The notes under the pieces: model-generated | What the model saw: only the letters and a program-made list of their open reading frames with translations | Databases searched by the model: none | Told to the model about the DNA's origin: nothing | In this document: positions 1 to 8,335 of the stretch, piece by piece | Numbering within the stretch: the first letter of the stretch is position 1 | How the letters are laid out: every line of letters starts with the position of its first letter | Assembly: GCA_030525455.1 (NCBI GenBank) | Contig: JAUNER010000019.1 | Location: forward strand, 1 to 51,826 | Length of the DNA stretch: 51,826 bases | DNA from: Akkermansia sp. | GTDB lineage: Bacteria; Verrucomicrobiota; Verrucomicrobiia; Verrucomicrobiales; Akkermansiaceae | Direction of reading: 5' to 3' | Translations under genes and position numbers: made by a program

Positions 1-409
1 CCGAATCGACCTGCTTATCGCTACACGCATAGCTAGGCATCTCATCAATAGCCACCCTTGAAGCAATAAGAATGCGACCATTTTGAATAGAAGTTGAAGA
101 ATCAGATGTAGAAGCATTCATAGCCACAACATCATGAGAAGAATTACCACCGATAGAAGAATCGGTGCCGACTGAGTTTGGTGTATTATTGACCATAATA
201 TTATTTTCTATTTGTTTAGCAGACTTACTGCCATCAGCCTCTGAAAGAAGAAGGGAGGCACCTTCGTTGTTTTTTGCCGAAGAGTCGGCAACCATGCAAA
301 CATCAGCATCAGATGAGCTGACGGAAGCAGAGATTTCATTGGTGTTGCTACCAAGCTCTGCGGAGTCATCGCCATTAAAGGCGGAATTTTTATTGTTTTT
401 CTTTTTCAT
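1..409 (-). CDS. Ser/Asn/Asp-rich hypothetical protein, 5' part only
   Basis: An open frame of 136 codons starts at ATG 409 on the minus strand and leaves the window at base 1 without a stop. The visible part opens with a lysine/asparagine-rich stretch (MKKKNNKNS) and is then low in complexity: mostly Ser, Asn, Asp and Ala, with many SS, DSS and NN pairs. I see no signal peptide, membrane segment or known domain. The absence of stops over more than 400 bases and the coherent composition favour a real gene with a disordered N-terminus. No Shine-Dalgarno site precedes the ATG. The function is not recognised, and any folded domain would lie outside the window. Confidence 0.6.
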   Translation of the reverse strand, partial: MKKKNNKNSAFNGDDSAELGSNTNEISASVSSSDADVCMVADSSAKNNEGASLLLSEADGSKSAKQIENNIMVNNTPNSVGTDSSIGGNSSHDVVAMNASTSDSSTSIQNGRILIASRVAIDEMPSYACSDKQVDS

Positions 410-747
410 ACTTAATTATGATTTGTAGCGATACTTTCGCTAGTGAGGATTCATTCCTCTATATACTTCCCAAATTCCTCCCCCATTTATTTTTTTGAAT
501 ATCCGGGCTCGGTGTTATAGAGAGGGAAGTTGAGGTGTAATTACACTTTTCTCTTATAACATACGATGGTTGAAAAAAATCTTTTAGAGATTTTTTAAAA
601 ACTTACATTACTTATAATGAATGAATAATAAAAATTACCTCGAAAAATTTTACGAATCCAAAAAAACTTTTGAGCAAAATAAGCACAAAAAAAGCTCCTT
701 GAAATAAGGAGCTTTTTAGTGTGGGGGAAATTAGGAGGAGAGAGAGT
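410..747. other. Intergenic region between two minus-strand genes
   Basis: This 338-base AT-rich gap lies between the start of the Ser-rich gene and the end of the pseudokinase gene. It should hold the promoter of the Ser-rich gene, but I cannot pick a convincing -35/-10 pair. It also holds a weak AT-only hairpin (arms 574-582 and 588-596) and the terminator at 689-717. I see no RNA gene or further coding sequence. Confidence 0.5.
689..717. terminator. Rho-independent terminator, possibly bidirectional
   Basis: A perfect 12-bp stem (689-700 with 706-717) closes a 5-base loop. It has an A-tract on one side and a T-tract on the other, so it could end transcription from either direction. It lies just past the stop of the minus-strand pseudokinase gene. 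Confidence 0.75.
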
Positions 748-2448
748 TTAGTAAGCGGTGCCGAAAGCGGATGCGGGTTTAGGACCCCAGGCTTCAATTT
801 CGGTGATAAGGAGAGGGGAGTCGGAGGAAAGTTGTTCGACACGGATGGCACGAGCTTCTAGCTTGGAATCCAGATTCCACTCGGAGACAAAGGAAGACTT
901 GCCATTTTCGGAAGTGGAGAAGGTTTTTTCGGCGAGGACGTTTTTCTTATTGTCGTAGACAGTCACCTTAAATTGTTCCATGGTTCCAAGTTGGGGGATG
1001 GCATTTGGTGTGTAGATGATGATTTTGGTAAGAGAGCGGGTATTTTCTGAGCCGAAGTCAACCCCCAGCCATTCGTTTTCGTCTTCCGGAGCATCGGTGA
1101 CAGCGATAGAAGCATGGATGAGGCGAGAGTTGGTATTTCCGTCGATAGCTTTTTCCGGGCCATAGGCGGAGAGGTCGTTACGTGTAGAACTTTGGCGAAC
1201 GCGAACGCCTTTTTCTCTGCACCAGTTGCATAAATCCGGTGAGATCTGAGGGCGGGTGGCAGAAGTAGGGGAATCAGAGAGAAGACGAGATGGAAGAGAG
1301 GATGGAACAGATGGGACTATATGAGATGAGGGGGCATTTTTTTCGTGGATTCCTCTAAGAGAAGCATTAGCCTGAGAGATTTTTTCTCTATTATCCTGCT
1401 GGACAAGTTGATTGTAATCATTACGTAGTTTAGTAACGTCTTGTTTGTACTTAATAGAGACAAAGGCAAAGACTAAACCAATGATAAGAGCCGGGAGAAG
1501 ATAAAATGACAGGGAAGTGGATTGCTTAGAACGGGGCGAGGATAATGAAGCAGATGAACCCAGCCCCGGAGTAATGGGGGCTTGGGAAGAATTGAAAGCA
1601 GGAGGGGGAGTGAATTTTTTTGCTGATACGGCAGGAGTAGAGGCATTCTCCGGAGATGCATGGGTAGGATTTTCGATAGCCGTTTCTAAATCGTGGAGAA
1701 AATCAGATAAATTACCATAGCGTTCGGCAGTAGATGGGGTGATGGCTTTGGCGACCAAATCATCTACAGATTGGCTACAATTTATCATGGTAGAAGGCAT
1801 GGCAAAATCAGCCTCGAGCGGAGTTTTGCGGGTAAGCAAAACGTAAAGAGTAAGCCCTAAATCATAGACATCTATGCCCGGCGTGAACGAAGAAACCTCA
1901 CCTGTGACCCATTCCGGGGCGGCAAAGTCTTTCATATCAATAGGAGGTTGAGAGGGGAAGATATTGACAGGCAGGAGTTTGGCATCTAGTCCGTGAGAAG
2001 CAAGAGAAATTAATTTTGGGGTAATGCCACCATGATAAATGCCTTGCTGATGAAGAGGGCGTAAGCCAAGAGTGATATTTTGGATGAGGATGAGTGCGTT
2101 TTTTATTGGGATTTGGGGGAGTTCCTCAAAATCACTCATGCGAGGGTAGGGAGCTTGTTCTGAAATGAGGAACATATAGTCGCCGGCAATGCCTGCATCG
2201 TAAATTTTAAGCAGAGATGGATGAGGGTGGCGGCTGATTTGTTTAACTTGGTCGATGAAATCAGAAGTCCAGCCAAAAAGGGAAGAATCTGAGCATGGAA
2301 CGAGACGAAGAATGACAGAAGAAGCCGTTTCATTCCACAGAGCAGAGATAATTAACTGAGGACCTTTGGTCCCGATAAGGGTTAAATTATCCAGCTGAGG
2401 GAAAAGAGGAATAATGGATTCTAACTGATATGAAATGTCGTCCTGCAT
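748..2448 (-). CDS. Membrane-anchored pseudokinase with C-terminal F5/8-type (discoidin-like) domain
   Basis: This 566-residue protein starts with a Ser/Thr-kinase-like fold (about residues 1-265). The C-lobe features AAPEWVTG (APE) and DVYDLGLTLYVLL (DxWxxG region) are clear, but the catalytic residues are missing. The VAIK lysine is replaced (SVILRLV), the HRD aspartate is replaced by HGG (YHGGITPKL), and there is no DFG. A Pro/Ser-rich linker leads to one hydrophobic segment (FYLLPALIIGLVFAFVSI, about residue 320). A short coiled stretch and a roughly 150-residue beta domain with AIDGNTNSR and EWLGVDFGS motifs follow, typical of F5/8 type C or NPCBM folds. The predicted topology is a cytoplasmic pseudokinase and an extracytoplasmic ligand-binding domain. 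It is probably a signalling or scaffold protein, not an active kinase. The loss of catalytic residues is seen directly; the role is inference. Confidence 0.75.
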   Translation of the reverse strand: MQDDISYQLESIIPLFPQLDNLTLIGTKGPQLIISALWNETASSVILRLVPCSDSSLFGWTSDFIDQVKQISRHPHPSLLKIYDAGIAGDYMFLISEQAPYPRMSDFEELPQIPIKNALILIQNITLGLRPLHQQGIYHGGITPKLISLASHGLDAKLLPVNIFPSQPPIDMKDFAAPEWVTGEVSSFTPGIDVYDLGLTLYVLLTRKTPLEADFAMPSTMINCSQSVDDLVAKAITPSTAERYGNLSDFLHDLETAIENPTHASPENASTPAVSAKKFTPPPAFNSSQAPITPGLGSSASLSSPRSKQSTSLSFYLLPALIIGLVFAFVSIKYKQDVTKLRNDYNQLVQQDNREKISQANASLRGIHEKNAPSSHIVPSVPSSLPSRLLSDSPTSATRPQISPDLCNWCREKGVRVRQSSTRNDLSAYGPEKAIDGNTNSRLIHASIAVTDAPEDENEWLGVDFGSENTRSLTKIIIYTPNAIPQLGTMEQFKVTVYDNKKNVLAEKTFSTSENGKSSFVSEWNLDSKLEARAIRVEQLSSDSPLLITEIEAWGPKPASAFGTAY

Positions 2449-2544
2449 TGTAACAATGATGCTCTGTAAAGTAATCTAACACAGGATTCGGAAAGAATCA
2501 ACCTTTGCTGTGCCGTAAGGTATGAAGAAAATGGCAAGGAATGA

Positions 2545-2585
2545 ACAAAAAACGCCACCGAGGAAGTCCCCTCGATGACGTTTTG
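2545..2585 (-). terminator. Terminator after the YlbF-like gene
   Basis: Read on the minus strand, a 12-bp stem with three G-U pairs (arms 2570-2581 and 2552-2563, 6-base loop) is followed by a U-run. It lies about 25 bases past the stop of the 2609-3115 gene and probably ends the hisS-aspS-ylbF-like transcript. Confidence 0.7.
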
Positions 2586-2608
2586 AAAAAAGGAATAATA
2601 GGAAAGGC

Positions 2609-3115
2609 TTAGTGCTTGCAGTCACAACCACCATCGTGGTCGCAATCGCATTCGCCGTTGCAATCGCAGTTGCCGTCACAATCCTTATCGCAATGACCGC
2701 CACAGCTACAGGAAGCACTCATGGCTTGCTGACGAGCTGTTTCAATTTCTTCCGGAGTAGGTGCACGGCCGAGGTCGATAGACATACCCAGGTATTGGTT
2801 GATGGTATTGAGGATTTCGTCGATGGTTTGGCGAGCTTCTAAGAACCCACGAGCCACGTCGTTTTTGATAACGTTTTCGCGGAGTTGGTCAAACTTAGCG
2901 ATTTCTTCTTCGGTAGGCTGCATACCGGCCATGTGCTTATTGCGAAGTTCTTCGCCATAGGCATTCACTTCTTCAAAAAGCTTGGTAGCGTCAGGGTTTT
3001 GGAAGAAGAGACCGATTTTTGCCTTTGAGGAGATAACGGCGTTTTCCTTTGCAAGAAGATTGCAAAGAGATTCTGTAGCAGTACGAAGCTCTGTAGAGAA
3101 TGTAGAGTTTTCCAT
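2609..3115 (-). CDS. YlbF/YmcA-family protein with cysteine-rich C-terminal tail
   Basis: Residues 1 to about 135 are helical and resemble the YlbF/YmcA (Com_YlbF, formerly DUF964) family: an AKENAVI helix, the central LFEEVNAYGEELRNK and a conserved-looking amphipathic C-terminal helix with INQYLGMSID. In Bacillus such proteins form a complex that affects RNase Y-dependent RNA processing. The last 33 residues are unusual: ten cysteines arranged as CSC, HC, DC, NCDC, ECDC, GCDC with Asp, Gly and His between them. This looks like a metal-binding or redox tail and is not part of the usual YlbF length. The DNA under the tail is an imperfect short tandem repeat. The gene lies 33 bp downstream of aspS on the same strand and is probably co-transcribed. 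Family call moderately sure, tail function unknown. Confidence 0.75.
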   Translation of the reverse strand: MENSTFSTELRTATESLCNLLAKENAVISSKAKIGLFFQNPDATKLFEEVNAYGEELRNKHMAGMQPTEEEIAKFDQLRENVIKNDVARGFLEARQTIDEILNTINQYLGMSIDLGRAPTPEEIETARQQAMSASCSCGGHCDKDCDGNCDCNGECDCDHDGGCDCKH

Positions 3116-3148
3116 GGTTAATGATGGGTTAATGTGTTAATAATTAAA

Positions 3149-4942
3149 TTATTTTTTGGCGGGGAGTTTCACCTGGATGTGAATATCGCGTAATTGAGTA
3201 TCCTCAGCCGGGGCCGGGGAATCACTCATGAGGTCAGCACCGCGGTTGTTTTTCGGGAAGGCGATAACTTCACGGATGGATTCGGCATCACAAATCATCA
3301 TCACCATGCGGTCGAGCCCCAAAGCTAAGCCACCATGAGGAGGAGCCCCGAAGCTGAAAGCATCAAGAATGTGTCCGAATTGTTCATGAGCCTGTTCATC
3401 AGAAATGCCGAGAGCCTTGAACATAGCGGCCTGTAAATCGCGTTCGTGAATACGGATGGAACCACCGCCCAATTCTGTACCATTGAGCACAACGTCGTAA
3501 GCCTGGGCACGGAGTTCTGTGGAAAGTTCACCATTGAGGAGTTTTTCCTCGTCTTCCTTAACGGGGCGAGTGAATGGATGGTGAATAGCAACGTAGCGTT
3601 GTTCTTCTTCATCCCAGCCGAGTAGCGGGAATTCAATGACCCAGAGGAAGTCGCGTTCCTTGTTGTCTTTTAGAAGTTCCATAAACTCAGCACACTGTAA
3701 GCGAACGCGGCCGAGAATATCGCAGGAGGGTTCCCAAGCACCGGCGGCAAAGAGGATTAAGTCACCAACTTCGATATTAAGAAGCTCAGTGAGTTGTTGT
3801 TTAGCTTCATCGGTGAGGAATTTGGCAAATGGACTGCGCCAGCCATTTTCACGCACTTGGATGTAAGCAAGCCCCTTAGCTCCGGCTTCAACAGCTGTCT
3901 TTGTAAGAGCATCAATTTGGCCGACAGAAGCACAAGCGAAGCCCTTAGCATTGATGGCTTTAACCACGCCACCGCCCTTGACGATATTAGCGAATACCTT
4001 GAAATCACTATTAGCGAAAGCAGCAGAAACATCGGTGAGCTTCATGCCAAAACGACGCTCCGGTTTATCAGAACCATACTGATCCATGGCTTCCTTCCAG
4101 GTCATGCGTGGGAAGGGAGTCGGAATGTCTACACCGAGTGATTCTTTATACACACGCTTTAGTAAGCCTTCGATAAGAGAGTAAACGTCTTCCGGTGTGA
4201 TAAAGGAGGCTTCTAAGTCAACTTGAGTAAATTCCGGCTGACGGTCAGCACGTAAGTCTTCGTCGCGGAAACAACGAGCAATCTGGAAGTAACGTTCCAT
4301 ACCGGCAACCATGAGCAATTGCTTGTACTGCTGTGGTGCCTGTGGCAAGGCATAGAACTTACCCGGGGCAAGGCGAGACGGGACGAGGAAGTCGCGAGCG
4401 CCTTCAGGAGTAGATTTGGATAGGATAGGAGTTTCAATTTCTAGGAATCCATGCTCGTCCAAATAGTCACGAGTGGTCTTAGTTACACGGTGACGAATCT
4501 GCATATTGCGTGCCATGGAGGGGCGACGCAAATCGAGGAAGCGATACTTAAGACGTAGGTCTTCGTTAGAAAGGTTGCGGTCTAATTGGAATGGAAGAAC
4601 TTCTGCCTTATTGATAACATTTAGAGTATTGGCAGAAATTTCGATTTCGCCCGTAGGAAGGTCCGGATTTGTTGTATCTACGGAATCTGTTTTTAAACGA
4701 GCCGCAACTGTACCGGAAATCTGAATCATATCTTCAGAGCGCAGCTGCTGAGCGGCACGAGCAACGTCTTGGTTTACTTCCGGGTGGAAAACAACCTGAG
4801 TGATGCCGGAGCGGTCACGCAGGTCAATGAAAATAACACCACCATGGTCACGGACGGAATCTACCCAGCCAATTAATGTGGTTTGACTTCCTACGTTAGA
4901 TGCACGTAGTTCGTTACAAGTATGTGTGCGGTATGAGTTCAT
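3149..4942 (-). CDS. aspS: Aspartate--tRNA ligase, predicted non-discriminating type
   Basis: This is a full-length (597 aa) bacterial class IIb AspRS that charges tRNA-Asp with aspartate. In order it shows the N-terminal OB anticodon-binding domain (about 1-110), catalytic motif 1 region with YRFLDLRRP, motif 2 (ARCFRDEDLRADRQPEFTQ), the bacterial GAD insertion (about 290-410) and motif 3 (GGLALGLDRMVMMI). In the OB domain the segment reads RDHGGVIF with His33. A His at this position is a marker of non-discriminating AspRS such as that of Pseudomonas aeruginosa, while E. coli has Leu. That would let the enzyme also charge tRNA-Asn, to be amidated by GatCAB. It lies 34 bp after hisS, so the two form an operon with the YlbF-like gene. 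Confidence 0.96.
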   Translation of the reverse strand: MNSYRTHTCNELRASNVGSQTTLIGWVDSVRDHGGVIFIDLRDRSGITQVVFHPEVNQDVARAAQQLRSEDMIQISGTVAARLKTDSVDTTNPDLPTGEIEISANTLNVINKAEVLPFQLDRNLSNEDLRLKYRFLDLRRPSMARNMQIRHRVTKTTRDYLDEHGFLEIETPILSKSTPEGARDFLVPSRLAPGKFYALPQAPQQYKQLLMVAGMERYFQIARCFRDEDLRADRQPEFTQVDLEASFITPEDVYSLIEGLLKRVYKESLGVDIPTPFPRMTWKEAMDQYGSDKPERRFGMKLTDVSAAFANSDFKVFANIVKGGGVVKAINAKGFACASVGQIDALTKTAVEAGAKGLAYIQVRENGWRSPFAKFLTDEAKQQLTELLNIEVGDLILFAAGAWEPSCDILGRVRLQCAEFMELLKDNKERDFLWVIEFPLLGWDEEEQRYVAIHHPFTRPVKEDEEKLLNGELSTELRAQAYDVVLNGTELGGGSIRIHERDLQAAMFKALGISDEQAHEQFGHILDAFSFGAPPHGGLALGLDRMVMMICDAESIREVIAFPKNNRGADLMSDSPAPAEDTQLRDIHIQVKLPAKK

Positions 4943-4976
4943 CTTTGTAAAAAATGGAATGAAAATTATCGGTGGA

Positions 4977-6251
4977 TTAATCGAGTTTTAGAGCTTGAGC
5001 AATGGTGTCAAACAAGTCATCCATGTGAACTTGTTGAGATTCTCTGGTAGCCAGCTCGCGAAGTTCCATCATGGGGAATTCATCGCCAATGATAAGAGCA
5101 AAGCGAGAGCCACTCTTGACGGCCTTTTGCATTTGTCCGTTGAACTTCGTTAAGCATAAAGGTAGGTCAACGCTATAACCGAGGTCACGAAGAGATGCGG
5201 CTACGGATAAAAGTTGCGGGCGGCAATTTTCTGATGCTTGGATGATAGAAATATCGCACCCGGTGGAAGCTAAGTAAGCATCAAGCAATGCTTTGGCTGC
5301 GGGAGTCTGGTTGATGAGGTGACCAATAACGGCATCGCCCATAGCAAATCCTGTAGCCGGTAAATCGACGGCATTGTTTGATAAAGCAGCAACTAGGGAA
5401 TCATAGCGACCGCCCCCGGCAACGGCACGAAGACTGCGACCTTTATCGAAGATTTCAAAAACTAGCCCGGTGTAATAAGCCAAGCCACGAACAACAGAAA
5501 GGTCTAGTTTTACATAGTCTGCTAACCCACGAGCCTGTAAATCCCGGAGGAGAACCTCATAACCGGCAGATGCCCCGGCAGGTGGATTTTCGATGAAAGC
5601 AACAAGCTCATCTCTAGAGATATTAAAAGCGTCGAGTTTGCGTTGGCATTCTTCGGGGCGGTCTCGCTCGAATTTATCAACTACGCCTAAGAATGCAGGG
5701 ATGTTTTCTTCGGTGATGCCGTGAGATGTGGCAAAATTAATCCAAGCTTCTCTATCAGAGACACGGACGATGAAGTCTTCAGAGGTGAAGCCAAGTTCTC
5801 GCATACAGTCGATAGCGAGAGCTATTAATTCAGAATCGGCCCAAGCAGAAGTTTCACCTAGGATGTCTGCATTGAACTGATAGAATTCACGTAAACGACC
5901 CTTTTGAGGTTTTTCGTAACGGAAGCAGGAACCAATTTCAAACCACTTAAGGGGCTTAGTGTATTCGCGTTGGTACGCGGCGGCGATGCGACCCAAAGAT
6001 GCGGTTAATTCCGGACGAATAGTGATGTCGCGACCGCCTTGGTCTTCAAATCGGAAAAGCTGAGTAGGTAATTCGCCTCCGGTTTTTTTGAGGTACAGCT
6101 CGGTGGCTTCAATAGTGGGAGCTTCCCATTCCAGAAATCCGTAACGATGGGCTACACGCTTCCAAGTCTCAAATAAATAATTGCGTACAGCACATTCTGC
6201 AGGTGCAAAATCGCGAAATCCGTTGAGTGGTTGAAAACGTGCGTCTGGCAT
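4977..6251 (-). CDS. hisS: Histidine--tRNA ligase
   Basis: This class IIa synthetase attaches histidine to tRNA-His. I place the start at ATG 6251 (MPDARFQPLNGFRDF), giving 424 aa, because the frame upstream to 6314 has no family similarity and the N-terminal PLNGFRDF is where HisRS normally begins. Seen are motif 2 (GSCFRYEKPQKGRLREFYQ), the histidine-binding signature VRGLAYYTGLVFEIFD and motif 3 (AGGGRYDSLVAAL). The C-terminal 90 residues (DISIIQAS to LKLD) form the anticodon-binding domain. It is first in an operon with aspS. No Shine-Dalgarno sequence is visible before the start. Confidence 0.95.
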   Translation of the reverse strand: MPDARFQPLNGFRDFAPAECAVRNYLFETWKRVAHRYGFLEWEAPTIEATELYLKKTGGELPTQLFRFEDQGGRDITIRPELTASLGRIAAAYQREYTKPLKWFEIGSCFRYEKPQKGRLREFYQFNADILGETSAWADSELIALAIDCMRELGFTSEDFIVRVSDREAWINFATSHGITEENIPAFLGVVDKFERDRPEECQRKLDAFNISRDELVAFIENPPAGASAGYEVLLRDLQARGLADYVKLDLSVVRGLAYYTGLVFEIFDKGRSLRAVAGGGRYDSLVAALSNNAVDLPATGFAMGDAVIGHLINQTPAAKALLDAYLASTGCDISIIQASENCRPQLLSVAASLRDLGYSVDLPLCLTKFNGQMQKAVKSGSRFALIIGDEFPMMELRELATRESQQVHMDDLFDTIAQALKLD

Positions 6252-6445
6252 GACTATGAAATTATTTTGTGAATTTAGGACGAAGAAGTTTACAGTATTT
6301 TTTGCACTTGGCAAGCCTTCATGCCCTATATATAGCGGAAATATACGGAAAATTGAGACATTTAGGGAGAAATGTAGGAGTAGAAAGATAGGGATTGAAG
6401 GTAGATAGTGTGGGGTGATAGACTAGATGGCGGATTTAAGTAACG

Positions 6446-7009
6446 ATGAGCATTACTATCAGACGAGCAGAAAAATCGGATGCTGACCTCATTGCTTATG
6501 TTGTGGCAGCAGCCATAGGAGAAGAAGCTGTACAGAATTATTGCGGTGAGCGGTATTTGGCGGTGCTAAAAGAGATAGCGGAAACTCCCCAAACGCAGTA
6601 TAGTTATCAATTTGCCCTAGTCGCTGAGCTAGATGGTGTAAAAGTCGGGGGTATAGTTGGCTATGATGGCGGGTTACTTTATCCGCTTAGGGAAAAAACA
6701 CTAGAAATAATCCACCGCTACAATCCGGGACTAAGGGTGTATTCTGATGAAACAGAGAGCGGTGAGTTTTATTTGGATTCCATAGGCGTTTTGCCGGAAT
6801 ATAGAGGATGCGGTGTAGGCGGAGCTTTGATTCATGCCATGTGCGAATGTGCTTTCAACGCAGGGCATTCTTTGGTTGGACTCATCGTAGATGTTCACAA
6901 TCCAAGAGCAGAAAAACTTTATCAATCACAAGGGTTTGTGAGATGTGGTAAGCGTGAGTTTTTTGCCCATGAAATGTGGCATTTGCAAAAAAGAAAAGGG
7001 AAAAGCTAA
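6446..7009 (+). CDS. GNAT-family N-acetyltransferase
   Basis: At 187 residues this fits a single GNAT domain. The N-terminus (ITIRRAEKSDADLIA) is the usual beta1-alpha1 start, and residues around 112-125 hold the acetyl-CoA pyrophosphate loop LPEYRGCGVGGAL (R/Q-x-x-G-x-G/A). The C-terminal PRAEKLYQSQGF is the typical beta6-alpha region. The substrate cannot be told from sequence; amino groups of small molecules or proteins are possible. It is monocistronic, and its stop overlaps the convergent tilS stop by four bases (7006-7009). Confidence 0.85.
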   Translation: MSITIRRAEKSDADLIAYVVAAAIGEEAVQNYCGERYLAVLKEIAETPQTQYSYQFALVAELDGVKVGGIVGYDGGLLYPLREKTLEIIHRYNPGLRVYSDETESGEFYLDSIGVLPEYRGCGVGGALIHAMCECAFNAGHSLVGLIVDVHNPRAEKLYQSQGFVRCGKREFFAHEMWHLQKRKGKS

Positions 7010-7965
7010 AGCAATTTTTTAACAAAAAGTCTTTTTTCTTTTCTGATAGCTAAGTACCCCCCCGGTAGAGAAACTCGCGATGCCCCTGTTGGGGGGAGAA
7101 TGTCGAGTACGCGTTGCACGACTTCTTCTGAAAGCTCCGGGATGTTTTGGTTTTTTAGAAACCAATGAATAGCCGCCTGTCGGAGTTCTGCCGGAAATGT
7201 CATGACGGTGGGTAAATAGAGCCTGCCCTGGGGGTCGAGTAGGTTTAAGTGCTCAAGTGCCTGGGTCAGGGCTGTGCGAGATACGTGTGCTAAATTCGCC
7301 GAACGAGAGAGTGTGATAGATACATCTCTGGCGAAAATGGAATCAAGCTGCGGAAGAATTTGGTGTCGTAGAGCATTTCTCGTATAGTCAGATGAATCAT
7401 TACTGGTATCATCAACCCACGGGATATTTTGGCTAGAAAGCCAGGCGGTGATGTCTGAACGGCTTTGATTTAGAAGCGGTCTGATGACGGTTAGTCCATT
7501 TGCCCATAATGAAACAGGGGTCATGGCTCTGATGCCGGATGAGCCACGGCATAAATGCAGTAAGGCGGTTTCTGCCTGGTCATTACGATGATGAGCCAGA
7601 GCCACAATGTTTGTGTTAAATTCACGAGCCCAGTGAAAAAATAAATCTTGTCGAAGTATGCGAGCCGCTTCTTCTGTGGCTAATTTGTGTTCTTTGGCGT
7701 AGGTGGTGACATCTATTTTTTTGCTTACAAAGGGAAGCCCCAGATGATGAGCATAGTTTTTTACGAAAATCTCTTCGGCATCAGCTTCCGGTCGCAGGCT
7801 GTGATTTACGTGGCATACAATAGGGTAACAATTCGCCAGCTTCGATAGTAGGGTGATAAGGGCTATGGAATCTCGTCCACCGCTTACCCCTACAAGTATG
7901 TGTCCGCTTGAGTGTAATGCCTCAAGTGTTTGCTCATTAAGCTGAAGCGGTGGGGTGAAATTCAT
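7006..7965 (-). CDS. tilS: tRNA(Ile)-lysidine synthase
   Basis: TilS changes C34 of the CAU-anticodon tRNA-Ile to lysidine so that it reads AUA. The PP-loop motif SGGRDS is at residues 28-33, followed by CHVNHSLR and NDQAETALLHLCRGSSGIRAM, both typical of the family. I set the start at ATG 7965 (MNFTPPLQLNEQ). The longer frame that reaches 8100 reads through a terminator and the tRNA-Pro gene and cannot be coding. The result is 319 aa, shorter than E. coli TilS (432 aa), because most of the C-terminal domains are absent, as in compact TilS forms. It lies downstream of tRNA-Phe and tRNA-Pro, but a terminator separates it from them. Confidence 0.92.
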   Translation of the reverse strand: MNFTPPLQLNEQTLEALHSSGHILVGVSGGRDSIALITLLSKLANCYPIVCHVNHSLRPEADAEEIFVKNYAHHLGLPFVSKKIDVTTYAKEHKLATEEAARILRQDLFFHWAREFNTNIVALAHHRNDQAETALLHLCRGSSGIRAMTPVSLWANGLTVIRPLLNQSRSDITAWLSSQNIPWVDDTSNDSSDYTRNALRHQILPQLDSIFARDVSITLSRSANLAHVSRTALTQALEHLNLLDPQGRLYLPTVMTFPAELRQAAIHWFLKNQNIPELSEEVVQRVLDILPPTGASRVSLPGGYLAIRKEKRLFVKKLL

Positions 7966-7992
7966 GAGCAGTGATGATGCGTTTTGAGAAAT

Positions 7993-8022
7993 AAAAAAAC
8001 TCTTGGTTATCACCAAGAGTTT
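7993..8022 (-). terminator. Terminator after the tRNA-Phe/tRNA-Pro transcript
   Basis: On the minus strand a 9-bp stem ACTCTTGGT/ACCAAGAGT (arms 8012-8020 and 7999-8007) is followed by a seven-base U-run. It lies just past the CCA end of tRNA-Pro and separates the tRNAs from tilS. Confidence 0.85.
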
Positions 8023-8029
8023 AGGAAAA

Positions 8030-8106
8030 TGGTCGGGAAGACAGGATTCGAACCTGCGACATCCTGCTCCCAAAGCAGGCGCGCTACCAGACTGCGCCAC
8101 TTCCCG
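8030..8106 (-). tRNA. tRNA-Pro (anticodon TGG)
   Basis: The 77-nt cloverleaf has a 7-bp acceptor stem CGGGAAG/CTTCCCG, discriminator A and an encoded CCA. The anticodon loop TTTGGGA sits in a CTGC/GCAG-flanked stem and reads TGG. The T-arm GCAGGTTCGAATCCTGT is standard. It lies 7 bp after tRNA-Phe, so both are probably processed from one transcript. Confidence 0.97.
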
Positions 8107-8113
8107 ATAAAAG

Positions 8114-8189
8114 TGGTGGCTCGGGACGGGATCGAACCGCCGACACGAGGATTTTCAATCCTCTGCTCTACCGACTGAGCTACCGAGCC
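8114..8189 (-). tRNA. tRNA-Phe (anticodon GAA)
   Basis: The 76-nt cloverleaf has acceptor GGCTCGG/CCGAGCC, discriminator A and an encoded CCA. The anticodon loop TTGAAAA gives GAA between AGGA and TCCT stem strands. The D-arm (AGCTCAGTCGGTAGAGC) and T-arm (GGCGGTTCGATCCCGTC) are regular. Confidence 0.97.
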
Positions 8190-8222
8190 ACTTGCATCAC
8201 GCTAGTGCGTTTGCGTGGCAAG

Positions 8223-8251
8223 AAACTATCATGATTAAATTCGTTTGGCAA
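8223..8251 (-). promoter_or_regulatory. Predicted promoter of the tRNA-Phe/tRNA-Pro pair
   Basis: On the minus strand TTGCCA (8246-8251), a 17-bp spacer and TAGTTT (8223-8228) are preceded by the extended -10 dinucleotide in TGATAGTTT. The tRNA-Arg gene has a very similar arrangement, which supports the call. Confidence 0.45.
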
Positions 8252-8335
8252 GAGAAAAATGAAAAAATTTTTAGAAAAATTATTTTATCTGGCCATGCTA
8301 TACCTTATTGGCCTGTGTATCAATCGTTTGGAAAA

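Noticed and set aside
165..428. 87-residue plus-strand frame at the left end
   Set aside because: It is antisense to the Ser/Asn-rich frame, which stays open over the whole 409 bases and has a better start context.
2612..2842. Plus-strand Ala/Val/Thr-rich frame
   Set aside because: It is the antisense of the cysteine-rich tail and follows its repeat pattern.
7966..8100. N-terminal extension of tilS
   Set aside because: It runs through the terminator and the tRNA-Pro gene. The family N-terminus fits ATG 7965.
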